DNA from: Gemmatimonadota bacterium
GTDB taxonomy: Bacteria; Gemmatimonadota; Gemmatimonadetes; Gemmatimonadales; Gemmatimonadaceae
DNA: 60,565 nt
Reading direction: 5' to 3'
Assembly: GCA_031127075.1 (NCBI GenBank)
Contig: JARIFA010000008.1
Span: forward strand, 1 to 60,565
The position numbers and the translations under genes are program-made. The first letter of the stretch is position 1. Each line of letters opens with the position of its first letter. This document shows, piece by piece, positions 8,247 to 16,744 of this stretch. Under the pieces are notes generated by a model. The model was not told the DNA's origin. It worked only from the letters and a program-made list of their open reading frames with translations, and did no database searches.

Positions 8247-11200
8247 ATGCGCGTCCCCGCCCACCGCCTGAGCCTCCGCCACGCCGTTGCCGTCGCGTCG
8301 CTCGCGTCGCTCGCCCTCGCCTCCTCGCTCGCCGCGCAGCGCGGTGGATCTGCGCGCCCGGCGGGCGCCACCGCGAGCCCCACCGCGAGCTCCGCGACGC
8401 CGACCACGGCGACCATCCCGCCGTCGACCTTCGCGGCGCTCCGCTGGCGGATGGTCGGCCCCGCGCGCGGCGGCCGCGTCACGACGGTCACCGGTGTCGA
8501 GCAGGACCCGTTCACCTTCTACTTCGGCTCCACGGGCGGCGGCGTCTGGAAGACGACCGACGCGGGCGCCACGTGGCAGAACATGAGCGACGGCCAGATC
8601 ACCGTCGGGTCGATGGGGGACATCGACGTCGCGCCGAGCGATCCGAACACCCTGTACGTCGGTACCGGCTCCGACGGGCTCCGCTCGAACGTGTCGATCG
8701 GCAAGGGCGTCTGGAAGTCGACGGATGCGGGCCGGCGCTGGACCCAGGTCGGGCTCCGCGACGTGGGGAACATCGGCGGCGTGGAGATCCACCCGACGAA
8801 CGCGAACACCGTCTTCGTCGCCGCGATCGGCGACCCATTCCGCCCGACGAACGCCCGCGGCGTCTACCGCACGACGGACGGCGGCACCTCGTGGCAGCGC
8901 GTCCTGTACGTGAGCGACTCCACCGGCGCGGTCGACGTCGAGTTCCATCCGACGAACCCCGACATCCTCTACGCCGCGATGTGGCGCGCCGAGCGGAAGC
9001 CGTGGACCATCATCTCGGGGGCGATGGAGGGCGGCATCTACAAGAGTGTCGACGGCGGGACCACCTGGGCCAAACTCGGCGGCGGCCTTCCCTCGGGCTT
9101 GGTCGGCAAGGCGAACATCGCCGTGAGCCGCGCGATGCCCGACCGCGTGTACGTCCTGATCGAGGCGAAGCCGGGGATGGGGCTCTACCGCTCCGATGAT
9201 GCGGGGCGGAGCTTCACGCGCGTCTCGGAGAACCCGCAGCTCTCGACGCGCGCCTTCTACTACACGACGATCACCGCCGACCCGACCAACGCCGACGTGG
9301 TGTACGCCGGCGCCGAGGGGTACTTCAAGAGCGTCGATGGCGGCCGGACGTGGCGGAGCTTCGCCACGCCGCATGGCGACAACCACGACCTCTGGATCCA
9401 TCCCGCGAATCCGCAGGTGATGATCCAATCGAATGACGGCGGCGCGAACGTCTCGCTGAACGGCGGCCGCACTTGGAGCACGCAGTACAACCAGCCGACG
9501 GCGGAGATCTACCAGGTCTATGTGGACGACCAGTTCCCGTACCGCCTGTATGGCGCGCAGCAGGACAACTCCACGCTGATCGTCCCGTCGCTCCCGGTGG
9601 AATCGGGTGGCCTCGACGATCCCGTGCAGGGGTGGCGCTCGGGCCCCGGGTGCGAGACGGGACCGATCATGCCCCACCCGACGCAGCCCGACACCGTCTA
9701 CGGCTCCTGCAAGGGCCAGTTCTCACGGATGTCGCTGCGCACCGGGCAGGAGTGGCAGTACTGGGTCGGGGCGCAGTCCCTGTATGGCAACGCCACGCAG
9801 GATATGCTCTACCGCTTCCAGCGCGTCTCCCCGATGGAGGTCTCACCGCACGACCCGCGCGTGCTGTACTACGGATCGCAGGTGGTGCACCGCACCCGAG
9901 ACGAGGGGCGCACCTGGGAGGCGATCTCCCCCGACCTCACCTGGAACCCGCCTGACAAGCGCGCGGTGTACTCGGGAGGACCGATCACCGTCGACAACAC
10001 CGGTGAGGAATTCTTCTCGACGCTTTACGCGATCCGGGAGTCACCGCGCGAGCGGGGCGTGATCTGGACCGGAGCCAACGACGGCCCCTTCGCCGTGTCG
10101 CGGGATGACGGTCGCACTTGGAAGACGATCACGCCGCCAGGGCTCGCCCTCGGCGGACGCGTGCAGAACATCGAGCCCTCACCGCACCGGAAGGGGTCGG
10201 CGTACTACGCGGTGCATCGGTATCTCCTCGGCGATCACCAGCCGTACATCTTCAAGACCGACGACTACGGCGCGACGTGGAAGCGTCTCACCGATGGGCG
10301 GAACGGGATCCCGAACGACGAGCCGGTGCGCGTCGTGCGCGAGGACCCCGACCGGCCCGGTCTGCTCTACGCGGGCACCGAGTTCGGCATCTACGTGTCG
10401 TTCGACGACGGGGCACGGTGGCAGTCGCTGCAGCTGAACCTGCCGAACACGCCGATCACCGACCTCAAGGTGCACCGGAAGGACCTCGTGATCTCGACGC
10501 AGGGCCGCGCCTTCTGGATCCTGCACGACATCACCCCGTTGCATCAGGCGCAGGCGGTGGCCGCGGCCACGACCCCAGCGACGCTGCTCACACCGCGGAC
10601 GGCGTACCGGCACCGCTATCGCGCCGGCTTCGGCGGGCTCGAGAGCGCACGAGCCAGCACGACCGACCCGGAGTACCCGCCCGCCGGCGCGGTGATCGAT
10701 TATGTCTTCGCATCGGCGCCGTCGGGCGAGGTGACGCTCGAGGTGCTCGACGCCGCCGGCACGGTGATCCGCCGCTTCTCCAGCCTCGCGGCGGGCGAGC
10801 AGCGCGTGGCGCCGGCGGAGCCTTCGATGCGCGCGCCGATGTGGGAGCGAATCGGTACCCCGCGGCTCCCCGCGGCCGCGGGCCACAACCGGTTCGTCTG
10901 GGACCTCACCCTCGCCGGTCCGTGGGACGCCAACCCCGCGCGCAGCGGCCGCAACGGCCCGATCATCGTCCCTGGGCGGTACCAGGTCCGCCTGACGAGC
11001 GGCAGCTGGAGCGCCACCGTGCCGCTGGTCGTGGAGCCTGACCCGCGCGTCATCGCCGACGGGGTGAGCATCGCCGACCTCCAGGCGCTGCTGACGCACA
11101 ACCTCGCGGTGCGCGACCTCGTGAGCGAGATGAACCGGTTGAACGGCGAGGTGGAGTCGGTCTTCCGCTCCGCGACCGGATCGCAGCAGGCGGCGGTCGG

Positions 11201-11399
11201 CGCCGTACGGGAGACGATCCAGTCGCAGCCCTGGCGCTATGGCCGGCCCGGTCTCGCGGCGCAGATCCAGTATCTCTACGGCGCGATGATGCAGGCGGAC
11301 CAGGCGGTCGGGAACGACGCGAAGCAGCGGCTCGTGCAGCTGCGCACGGAGTTCGAGGCGGCGCAGCAACGGTTCCAAGCGGCCACGACGGTCCCGTGA
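8247..11399 (+). CDS. Large secreted Asp-box (BNR/sortilin-like) repeat protein
   Basis: 1050 residues. ATG 8247 gives an N-terminal signal peptide (RHAVAVASLASLALASSLAAQ); the upstream part of the frame has no signal character. At least seven Asp-box repeats are visible, for example GVWKTTDAGATWQ, GVWKSTDAGRRWT, GVYRTTDGGTSWQ, GIYKSVDGGTTWA, GLYRSDDAGRSF and YFKSVDGGRTWR, and more occur in the second half (VSRDDGRTWKT, KTDDYGATWKR). This points to one or two beta-propellers of the VPS10/sialidase-repeat type. The C-terminal 250 residues hold a beta domain (LEVLDAAGTVIRRF) and a helical tail. No sialidase catalytic set is evident, so enzymatic activity is not claimed; binding of glycans or other secreted matter is plausible. 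Confidence 0.85.
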   Translation: MRVPAHRLSLRHAVAVASLASLALASSLAAQRGGSARPAGATASPTASSATPTTATIPPSTFAALRWRMVGPARGGRVTTVTGVEQDPFTFYFGSTGGGVWKTTDAGATWQNMSDGQITVGSMGDIDVAPSDPNTLYVGTGSDGLRSNVSIGKGVWKSTDAGRRWTQVGLRDVGNIGGVEIHPTNANTVFVAAIGDPFRPTNARGVYRTTDGGTSWQRVLYVSDSTGAVDVEFHPTNPDILYAAMWRAERKPWTIISGAMEGGIYKSVDGGTTWAKLGGGLPSGLVGKANIAVSRAMPDRVYVLIEAKPGMGLYRSDDAGRSFTRVSENPQLSTRAFYYTTITADPTNADVVYAGAEGYFKSVDGGRTWRSFATPHGDNHDLWIHPANPQVMIQSNDGGANVSLNGGRTWSTQYNQPTAEIYQVYVDDQFPYRLYGAQQDNSTLIVPSLPVESGGLDDPVQGWRSGPGCETGPIMPHPTQPDTVYGSCKGQFSRMSLRTGQEWQYWVGAQSLYGNATQDMLYRFQRVSPMEVSPHDPRVLYYGSQVVHRTRDEGRTWEAISPDLTWNPPDKRAVYSGGPITVDNTGEEFFSTLYAIRESPRERGVIWTGANDGPFAVSRDDGRTWKTITPPGLALGGRVQNIEPSPHRKGSAYYAVHRYLLGDHQPYIFKTDDYGATWKRLTDGRNGIPNDEPVRVVREDPDRPGLLYAGTEFGIYVSFDDGARWQSLQLNLPNTPITDLKVHRKDLVISTQGRAFWILHDITPLHQAQAVAAATTPATLLTPRTAYRHRYRAGFGGLESARASTTDPEYPPAGAVIDYVFASAPSGEVTLEVLDAAGTVIRRFSSLAAGEQRVAPAEPSMRAPMWERIGTPRLPAAAGHNRFVWDLTLAGPWDANPARSGRNGPIIVPGRYQVRLTSGSWSATVPLVVEPDPRVIADGVSIADLQALLTHNLAVRDLVSEMNRLNGEVESVFRSATGSQQAAVGAVRETIQSQPWRYGRPGLAAQIQYLYGAMMQADQAVGNDAKQRLVQLRTEFEAAQQRFQAATTVP

Positions 11400-11456
11400 G
11401 GGGTCGTGCAGGCGGTCGTGAATCGCATCACGGGACCGCGCGGACCCCGTGATGCG
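11389..11456 (+). promoter_or_regulatory. Three-arm alternative hairpin over stop and start codons
   Basis: Arm A (11389-11399) ends at the TGA stop of the Asp-box gene. Arm B lies at 11424-11438. Arm C (11446-11456) contains the ATG of the GNAT gene. A pairs with B (11428-11438) over 11 perfect bases; B (11424-11434) pairs with C over 11 perfect bases. The two pairings share 11428-11434 and exclude each other. This resembles a translational switch coupling the two genes; the function is inference. Confidence 0.45.
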
Positions 11457-11985
11457 TCTCCGTCCGGCGACCTCCGACGATCTCGACGCGATCCGCGTGC
11501 TGATCGTCGCCTCGATGCGGGGGCTGAGTGATGGCTTCTACACGTCGGCGCAGGTGGAGAGCGGCCTGCGCCACGTGTATGGCCCGGACACGCAGCTCAT
11601 CGCCGACGGGACCTACTTCGTGATCGAGGACGACGGCGCGGTCGTCGCGGCCGCCGGGTGGAGTCGGCGCGCCACCCTGTACGGCGGTGACCAGACGAAG
11701 GCGGGTCCCGACCCGCTCCTCGATCCCGCTCGCGACCCGGCGCGGATCCGAGCCTTCTACGTGGCCCCGTCCCACGCGCGCCGCGGGCTGGGCCGCCAGC
11801 TCCTCGCGCACTGCGCGGCGGCGGCGGGAACCGAAGGGTTCACGATGCTGGAACTGATGGCGACGCTCCCCGGCGTGCCACTCTACGAGGCCTGCGGCTT
11901 CACGGCGCTGGAGCGGATCGAGCCGACGCAGCCCGACGGCGTGGCGATCCCGTTCGTGCGGATGCAGCGCGCCGTGCGGGGCTGA
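11452..11985 (+). CDS. GNAT family N-acetyltransferase
   Basis: 177 residues from ATG 11452 (an in-frame GTG at 11449 is the alternative). MRLRPATSDDLDAIRVLI is the usual GNAT start, IRAFYVAPSHARRGLGRQLL carries the acetyl-CoA pyrophosphate-binding loop (R-x-x-G-x-G/A), and PLYEACGF is the typical C-terminal motif. It transfers an acetyl group to an unknown amine. The start codon is buried in an 11-base-pair hairpin arm, so expression may depend on translation of the upstream Asp-box gene, 52 bases away. Confidence 0.88.
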   Translation: MRLRPATSDDLDAIRVLIVASMRGLSDGFYTSAQVESGLRHVYGPDTQLIADGTYFVIEDDGAVVAAAGWSRRATLYGGDQTKAGPDPLLDPARDPARIRAFYVAPSHARRGLGRQLLAHCAAAAGTEGFTMLELMATLPGVPLYEACGFTALERIEPTQPDGVAIPFVRMQRAVRG

Positions 11986-11993
11986 TTGCCTCG

Positions 11994-12014
11994 GCCGGCG
12001 CGCGACGCGCCGGC
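11994..12014. terminator. GC hairpin at the convergent GNAT/pirin junction
   Basis: Arms 11994-12002 (GCCGGCGCG) and 12006-12014 form nine perfect base pairs around a 3-base loop, between two convergent stop codons (11985 and 12019). There is no T-run on either side, so it is a plausible but weak bidirectional terminator. Confidence 0.4.
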
Positions 12015-12018
12015 GCGA

Positions 12019-12921
12019 TCACCGGATGAAGGTGCCCTCGCGCAGCTCGCGGATCGCCTGCTGCAGCTCGGCTTTCGTGTTCATCACGATGGGACCGTAC
12101 CACGCCACCGGTTCGCGGATCGGTGCGCCGCTCACGAGCAGGAAGCGGATCCCCTCGTCGCCGGCCTGCACCACCACCTCGTCGCCAGTGTCGAAGAGCA
12201 CCAGCGAGCGGTTCCCCGACCAGTCGCGCACGAGATCGTCGTCGTTGCCCGCGGTGCGTTCCGTGAGGACGCCGACATTCGGCGACGCGTGCCGGAAGCG
12301 GCCGCTGCCCTCGAAGATGTAGGCGAAGGTGCTCCGGTACGCATCCACCGGGAGCGCTTTCCGGACGCCGGCGGGGACGGTCACGTCGAGATAGCAGGGA
12401 TCGGCCGCGATGCCATCGACCGGCCCGCGCTTGCCCCAGAACTCACCGCAGATCACCCGCACGCGGGTGCCGTCGTCATCCACCACCTCGGCGATGGCCT
12501 TCGACTCGACGTCCTGATAGCGCGGCGCGGTCATCTTGAGCGAGGAGGGGAGGTTCGCCCAGAGCTGGAAGCCGTGCATCTGCCCCCGCGGATCACCGTG
12601 CGGCATCTCGTGATGCACGATGCCCCGTCCCGCCGTCATCCACTGCACGTCGCCAGGGCCGAGCAGCCCCCGGTTCCCGAGCGAGTCGGCGTGCTCGACG
12701 TTCCCCGCCAGGACGTAGGTGATGGTTTCGATGCCGCGGTGCGGGTGCCACGGGAAGCCCGCCTGATAGTGCGACGGGATATCGCCGCGGAAATCGTCGA
12801 AGAGCAGAAACGGGTCCGTCTCACTTGTCTCGCCGAACCCGAAGCCGCGATGCAGGTGGACGCCAGCGCCTTCCAGCGTGGGCTGGGCGGTGAGGATGCG
12901 CTTCACAGGACGAATCGACAT
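12019..12921 (-). CDS. Pirin family cupin protein
   Basis: 300 residues, the usual pirin length. The first cupin domain has FPWHPHRGIETITYVLAG and GRGIVHHEMPHGD; His59, His61, His103 and Glu105 match the known Fe-ligand pattern of pirin (H-x-H, H-x-E). The second cupin domain follows from about residue 150 (VRVICGEFWGKRGPV). Some bacterial pirins are quercetin dioxygenases or redox sensors; no specific role can be assigned here. It is the last gene of a run epimerase-peroxiredoxin-pirin, 12 bases after the peroxiredoxin stop, which fits a redox-related context. Confidence 0.93.
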   Translation of the reverse strand: MSIRPVKRILTAQPTLEGAGVHLHRGFGFGETSETDPFLLFDDFRGDIPSHYQAGFPWHPHRGIETITYVLAGNVEHADSLGNRGLLGPGDVQWMTAGRGIVHHEMPHGDPRGQMHGFQLWANLPSSLKMTAPRYQDVESKAIAEVVDDDGTRVRVICGEFWGKRGPVDGIAADPCYLDVTVPAGVRKALPVDAYRSTFAYIFEGSGRFRHASPNVGVLTERTAGNDDDLVRDWSGNRSLVLFDTGDEVVVQAGDEGIRFLLVSGAPIREPVAWYGPIVMNTKAELQQAIRELREGTFIR

Positions 12922-12933
12922 GACGGCTCCTGG

Positions 12934-13530
12934 CTACTTCTTCTTCGCGGCGGACTTGTTCGCGGCGGGCTTCTTCGCGGCACCCTGCTTCTTCGCGACG
13001 GACGTCTTCGCGGCACCCTGCTTCTTCGCGGCTGGCTTCTTGGCGGACGCCGTCGTGGCCGGCACCGGCGCCGCCTCGCCCCGGAGCCACGCGTTCACCT
13101 CGGCGGCGTGCCCCTCAGGCTTCACCCCGCGCCACGCCATCTCGAGCGTCCCGTCCACCCCGACCACGAAGGTCGAGCGGTGCACTCCCATGTACTTCCG
13201 GCCGTAGAGGCTCTTCTCCACCCAGACGCCGTACGCCTCGCAGAGCGCGTGCGTCGGATCGGAGAGGAGGCCGTAGGGCAGCCGCTCCTTGGCACGGAAC
13301 TTCTGGTGCGAGGCCACCGGATCGGGGGAGACACCATAGATGACCGCGTTTGACGCCGTGAACCGCGGCATCAGGTCGCGGAATTCACAGGCCTCGACGG
13401 TGCACCCCGAGGTCATATCCTTGGGATAGAAGAAGAGGACCACCCGCTTCCCCTTCAGCGAGGCCGAGTCCACCCACGCCCCGGTATCGTCCTGCAGCCG
13501 GAACGCCGGCGCCTTCCGTCCGATCGTCAT
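12934..13530 (-). CDS. bcp: Thioredoxin-dependent thiol peroxidase (Bcp/PrxQ) with Lys/Ala tail
   Basis: 198 residues from ATG 13530, which overlaps the epimerase stop (ATGA). The peroxiredoxin core shows LFFYPKDMTSGCTVEACEF with peroxidatic Cys43 and a resolving Cys48 five residues later, the BCP/PrxQ arrangement, and VEKSLYGRKYMGVHRSTFVV further on. It reduces hydrogen and organic peroxides using thioredoxin. Oddity: residues about 154-198 form a tail of only Ala, Lys, Pro, Gly, Ser, Gln, Thr, Val and Asn with AAKK/AAKKQG units, like histone H1-type tails; normal Bcp ends near residue 155. The tail is encoded by a direct repeat and may bind DNA or acidic surfaces. Confidence 0.93.
   Translation of the reverse strand: MTIGRKAPAFRLQDDTGAWVDSASLKGKRVVLFFYPKDMTSGCTVEACEFRDLMPRFTASNAVIYGVSPDPVASHQKFRAKERLPYGLLSDPTHALCEAYGVWVEKSLYGRKYMGVHRSTFVVGVDGTLEMAWRGVKPEGHAAEVNAWLRGEAAPVPATTASAKKPAAKKQGAAKTSVAKKQGAAKKPAANKSAAKKK
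12974..13030. repeat. 24-base direct repeat encoding the peroxiredoxin tail
   Basis: The same 24 bases occur at 12974-12997 and 13007-13030, period 33 bases (11 codons), inside the segment coding for the basic tail of the peroxiredoxin. It looks like in-frame duplication of an AKKQGAAK-type unit. Confidence 0.8.
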
Positions 13531-14465
13531 CGCATCCCCCGCGCTCGCGCGCCTTCGACCCACGTATCGAACGCCTCGGCGCTGGTCTTCGCCGGGCGAT
13601 AGCCGAACTCCTCCTGCAACCGGCGATTGGAGAGCACCGGGCGGTAGCGGAGGAAGTCGACCTGCTCGGGACCATAACGCCCGAGCCGGAGCCATCGTGC
13701 CAATCGCAGCACGCCGGCGAGTACGCCGGCCGGCATCGACACCACCGGCTTCCCCAGCCGGCGGGCGATCTGCCGGATGGTGAGGCGCCCGTTGCCCGCC
13801 ACGTTGTAGATCCCAGTCCAAGCGCCCGTAACCCCGTGGACGATTGCACCGACCACGTCCTCGTCCCATGCGAAGACGAAGGGCGACTCGCTGCCCCGCA
13901 CCGCGAGGAGCCAGCGCCGGCGGAAGAGTGCCGTGATCAAGTTGTCGGTCTCCGCACCGACGACCGTCCCGATCCGGAACACGAGTTGGCCGAGCTCCGG
14001 ATGCGACCCCCGGAACTCCGCGAGCAACTCTTCGACGAGGCGCTTGTGGTACGCGTATCCGAACGCCTCCCCGGCCCGCAGGGGATCGCCCTCGTCGATC
14101 CAGCTCGGATTGTCGGGGAGATAGCCATACGCCGCGCCCGAGCTGGCGACGGTGAGATGCCGGACGCCCGCCGCGAGGCACGAGACGACCACGTTCCGCG
14201 TCCCGTTGACGTCGATGTCGAAGTCGCGCGCGCGGTCACGCCCGCCCTCGAGGACGGCGGCGAGATGCACCACGTGCGTGATCCGGTGATGCCGCAGCAG
14301 CAACGCGAGGTCGGGATCACGCACGTCGAAGCGCTCGACCACGCAGGGGGCGTCCGACGGGACGCGCAGGTCGGTGCCGAGACAGTGGACCCCGTCCGCG
14401 ACGAGGCGGGCGGTGAGGCGGCGGCCGAGGTAGCCCGCCGCACCGGTCACGAGGACGCGGGGCAT
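13527..14465 (-). CDS. NAD(P)-dependent epimerase/dehydratase (extended SDR)
   Basis: 312 residues starting MPRVLVTGAAGYLGRRL, with the glycine-rich Rossmann motif GAAGYLG at 8-14. The frame is open 31 codons further upstream, but those codons do not look like protein. Catalytic motifs: Ser in VASSGAAYGYLP and Tyr-Lys in FGYAYHKRLVEE (Y-x-x-x-K). TNLITALFRRRWLL and FVFAWDEDVVGAI are typical of the sugar-nucleotide epimerase family. Substrate unknown; nucleotide sugar is the family norm. Coupled to the peroxiredoxin by an ATGA overlap. Confidence 0.88.
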   Translation of the reverse strand: MPRVLVTGAAGYLGRRLTARLVADGVHCLGTDLRVPSDAPCVVERFDVRDPDLALLLRHHRITHVVHLAAVLEGGRDRARDFDIDVNGTRNVVVSCLAAGVRHLTVASSGAAYGYLPDNPSWIDEGDPLRAGEAFGYAYHKRLVEELLAEFRGSHPELGQLVFRIGTVVGAETDNLITALFRRRWLLAVRGSESPFVFAWDEDVVGAIVHGVTGAWTGIYNVAGNGRLTIRQIARRLGKPVVSMPAGVLAGVLRLARWLRLGRYGPEQVDFLRYRPVLSNRRLQEEFGYRPAKTSAEAFDTWVEGARARGMR

Positions 14466-14515
14466 CCCCAGGTCGCGTGGCGCCTCGGGGCCCTCACCGA
14501 CGCTCGGCGCCCCCG

Positions 14516-15424
14516 TCACGTGGTCGCGCCGGCCGCCGCCGGCCGCCGCCCCCACCACGTCGAGAGCGCCAGCCCCGACACGAGATGCCAGACGCCCCAG
14601 AAGGCGGTGATGAGCATCATCGACCCCGCTGCGGGGAAGAAGGTCACGAGGATCACCAGACCGAGGGCGGAGTTGTGGATGCCGACCTCGATGGTCACGG
14701 CGCGCCGGTCCGCCTCGGAGAGACGGGCGACGCGGGCCACGAGGGCGCCGATCAGCAGGGCCATCGCGTTCTGCCCGACGACGAGCCAGAAGAAATCATC
14801 GAATCGCGAGACGAAGAGTCCGCGATTCTCCCAGAAGGCGCCGCCGACGAAGGCGAAGAGCGCGACCGCTGACAGCGACCGGAGGGGCCCCTGCACACGC
14901 GCCGCGAGCTGCGGCGCCCGGGCAGCGAGGAGCATACCGAGCATCACCGGGAGCCCGAGCACGAGCGCCGTCTGCGCGAGGATGCCGGCGGCGGGGATCC
15001 CGATCGTCTGCAGCAGCGCACGCGTCGAGGGGTTGAGCCCCGCGTAGAGTGCGAAGTTGAGGGGCGTCAGGACCGTCGCCGCGAGGCTGGAGAGCGTCGT
15101 CAGCGCCACCGAGAGCGCGACCGTCCCGCGGGCGCGCCAGGTGAGCACGTTGGAGAGGGCCCCGCTCGGGCAGGCGGCGACGAGCATCATCCCAAGCGCG
15201 AGCGCGGGGTCGACATCCAGCACGATCGTGAGGAGACAGGTCGCCGCCGGGGTGAGGAGTGCCTGCGCGGTGAACCCGGCCAGCAGCCCAGCGGGGCGCC
15301 GCGCCACCCGGCGGAAATCGTCGAGCCGGAGCTCGAGCGCCGCCCCGAACATCATCACCGCGATGAGCGCATTGACCACCGCGAGGCCTGCGGGGTCGAA
15401 CCGGATCGGGAGCGCGTCGTTCAC
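14516..15424 (-). CDS. Bile acid:sodium symporter family (BASS/SBF) transporter
   Basis: 302 residues, GTG start at 15424 overlapping the monooxygenase stop (GTGA). Eight to ten hydrophobic helices run through the protein. Family motifs: VMMFGAALELRLDDFRRV near the N-terminus, CPSGALSNVLTWRARGTVALSVALTT (the crossover region, residues about 85-112), and EVGIHNSALGLVIL near the C-terminus. It should be a sodium-coupled importer of an organic anion; substrates in bacteria include pyruvate, pantoate and sulfonates, and none can be chosen here. Likely co-transcribed with the upstream flavin monooxygenase. Confidence 0.9.
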   Translation of the reverse strand: MNDALPIRFDPAGLAVVNALIAVMMFGAALELRLDDFRRVARRPAGLLAGFTAQALLTPAATCLLTIVLDVDPALALGMMLVAACPSGALSNVLTWRARGTVALSVALTTLSSLAATVLTPLNFALYAGLNPSTRALLQTIGIPAAGILAQTALVLGLPVMLGMLLAARAPQLAARVQGPLRSLSAVALFAFVGGAFWENRGLFVSRFDDFFWLVVGQNAMALLIGALVARVARLSEADRRAVTIEVGIHNSALGLVILVTFFPAAGSMMLITAFWGVWHLVSGLALSTWWGRRPAAAGATT

Positions 15425-16740
15425 GGGCGCCCCGCGCCGCGGCTCACCGGCGGCACCCCGAGGGCGCGCTGGTGGCGCCGGAGGGTGCGCAGATACGTGT
15501 CCTTGTGCACGTAGTACGCCATCCGATCGAGCGGCAGATACGCATACCCGCCGTCGAGCCGCTCACCGCGCCAGGCGGCCTTCTCCCGCTGGAGCGCCGC
15601 CGCACCGGGATGCCTCGTGGCGAGGCCGCGCAGGTACCCCGCGACGAGCCGCGCCTGCTCATACCGGCCCTGCCACCCGAGGCCACTCGCCTCGAGCATC
15701 CCCATCAGGAAGAGCGTGTCGTCCTGTGGATGCATCGTGTTCAGAAAGAGACGTGGCGCGGGTGCGCCCGCAGGCCACGCCAGGTGCGCCCGGTCGAGGA
15801 ACGGGTAGTGCAACACGTAGCCTGTCGCCTGGACAATCACATCGTACGCCGCGGACTCCCCGTCGGCGAAGCGCACGGTCTGACCGTCCACCGCCGAGAG
15901 GTCGCGGCGCGCTCGCACGTCGCCGTGCCCGAGGTGATGCAGCAGCAGGGAATTCAGGACGGGGTGCGACTCGTAGAGCCGGTGATCCGGTGCCGGGAGC
16001 CCGTAGTCCGTGGGCGACCCGACGAGGAGCCGCACGATCAGCCCGTCGACCGCCTGCTTGAGCCGCCGCGGAAGCTTCACGAGCCCGCCGAGGGTGTCGA
16101 TGGGCCGTCCCTTCACGAACTTGGGAAGGAAGTGGTAGCCGCGCCGGAGCGAGATGTCGACCGAGGCGGCGGACCGCACCGCATCGACGGCGATGTCGGC
16201 CCCCGAGTTACCGCACCCGACGATCAGGACGCGCTGCCCAGCGAAGACCGACGGCGACTTGTAGTCCGCGGAATGGAGCAGCATCCCCGTGAAGTGACCC
16301 GGGAGCGACGGTTGCTGCCGATGGTGCAGCGTCCCCGTGGCGATGCAGACGGCGGTCATCGACCGCGTGGTCTCGACCCCGTCCCGGGCGGTGGTGACGT
16401 CCCAGCCGGCGGCGGTCTTCGCGAGGCGCACCACGCGCGTCCGGAACTCGATGTGCCGGCGGAGGTCGAAGTGGTCGGTGAACTCACCGAAGTAGCGGCG
16501 CACCTCATCGTGCTTCGGATACGGCGCCACGGCGTCCCGCATCGGGAACTCCGTGAACTCCGTCATCCGCTTGGACGAGATCAGATGGGCACTCTCGTAC
16601 ACCGTACTCGCGGGATTCCGGATGTCCCAGAGTCCGCCGACATCGTCGTGCGCCTCGAAGACGGTGAACGGGAGACCCTGCGCCTGCAGCGCCCGCGCGG
16701 TCGCGAGCCCCATGGGTCCCGCGCCGATGACCGCGATCAT
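15421..16740 (-). CDS. Flavin-containing monooxygenase
   Basis: 439 residues. FAD-binding MIAVIGAGPMGLATARAL at the N-terminus; the FMO signature F-x-G-x-x-x-H-x-x-x-Y is present as FTGMLLHSADY; a second Rossmann motif LIVGCGNSGADIAVDA binds NADPH; VIVQATGY is the late ATG motif. It would oxygenate a soft nucleophile (N or S) or a ketone. Substrate unknown. It sits between argF (4-base gap on its 5' side) and the BASS transporter it overlaps, so a import-plus-oxidation pair is possible but unproved. Confidence 0.9.
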   Translation of the reverse strand: MIAVIGAGPMGLATARALQAQGLPFTVFEAHDDVGGLWDIRNPASTVYESAHLISSKRMTEFTEFPMRDAVAPYPKHDEVRRYFGEFTDHFDLRRHIEFRTRVVRLAKTAAGWDVTTARDGVETTRSMTAVCIATGTLHHRQQPSLPGHFTGMLLHSADYKSPSVFAGQRVLIVGCGNSGADIAVDAVRSAASVDISLRRGYHFLPKFVKGRPIDTLGGLVKLPRRLKQAVDGLIVRLLVGSPTDYGLPAPDHRLYESHPVLNSLLLHHLGHGDVRARRDLSAVDGQTVRFADGESAAYDVIVQATGYVLHYPFLDRAHLAWPAGAPAPRLFLNTMHPQDDTLFLMGMLEASGLGWQGRYEQARLVAGYLRGLATRHPGAAALQREKAAWRGERLDGGYAYLPLDRMAYYVHKDTYLRTLRRHQRALGVPPVSRGAGRP

Positions 16741-16744
16741 CGCG

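Noticed and set aside
8247-11399. Calling the Asp-box protein a sialidase or glycosyl hydrolase
   Set aside because: Asp-boxes are structural; I could not identify the arginine triad, Tyr/Glu pair or other catalytic residues.
12937-13071. Repeated DNA at the end of the peroxiredoxin gene as a CRISPR-like or mobile repeat
   Set aside because: The repeat is in frame (33-base period) and codes Lys/Ala units; there are no unique spacers.
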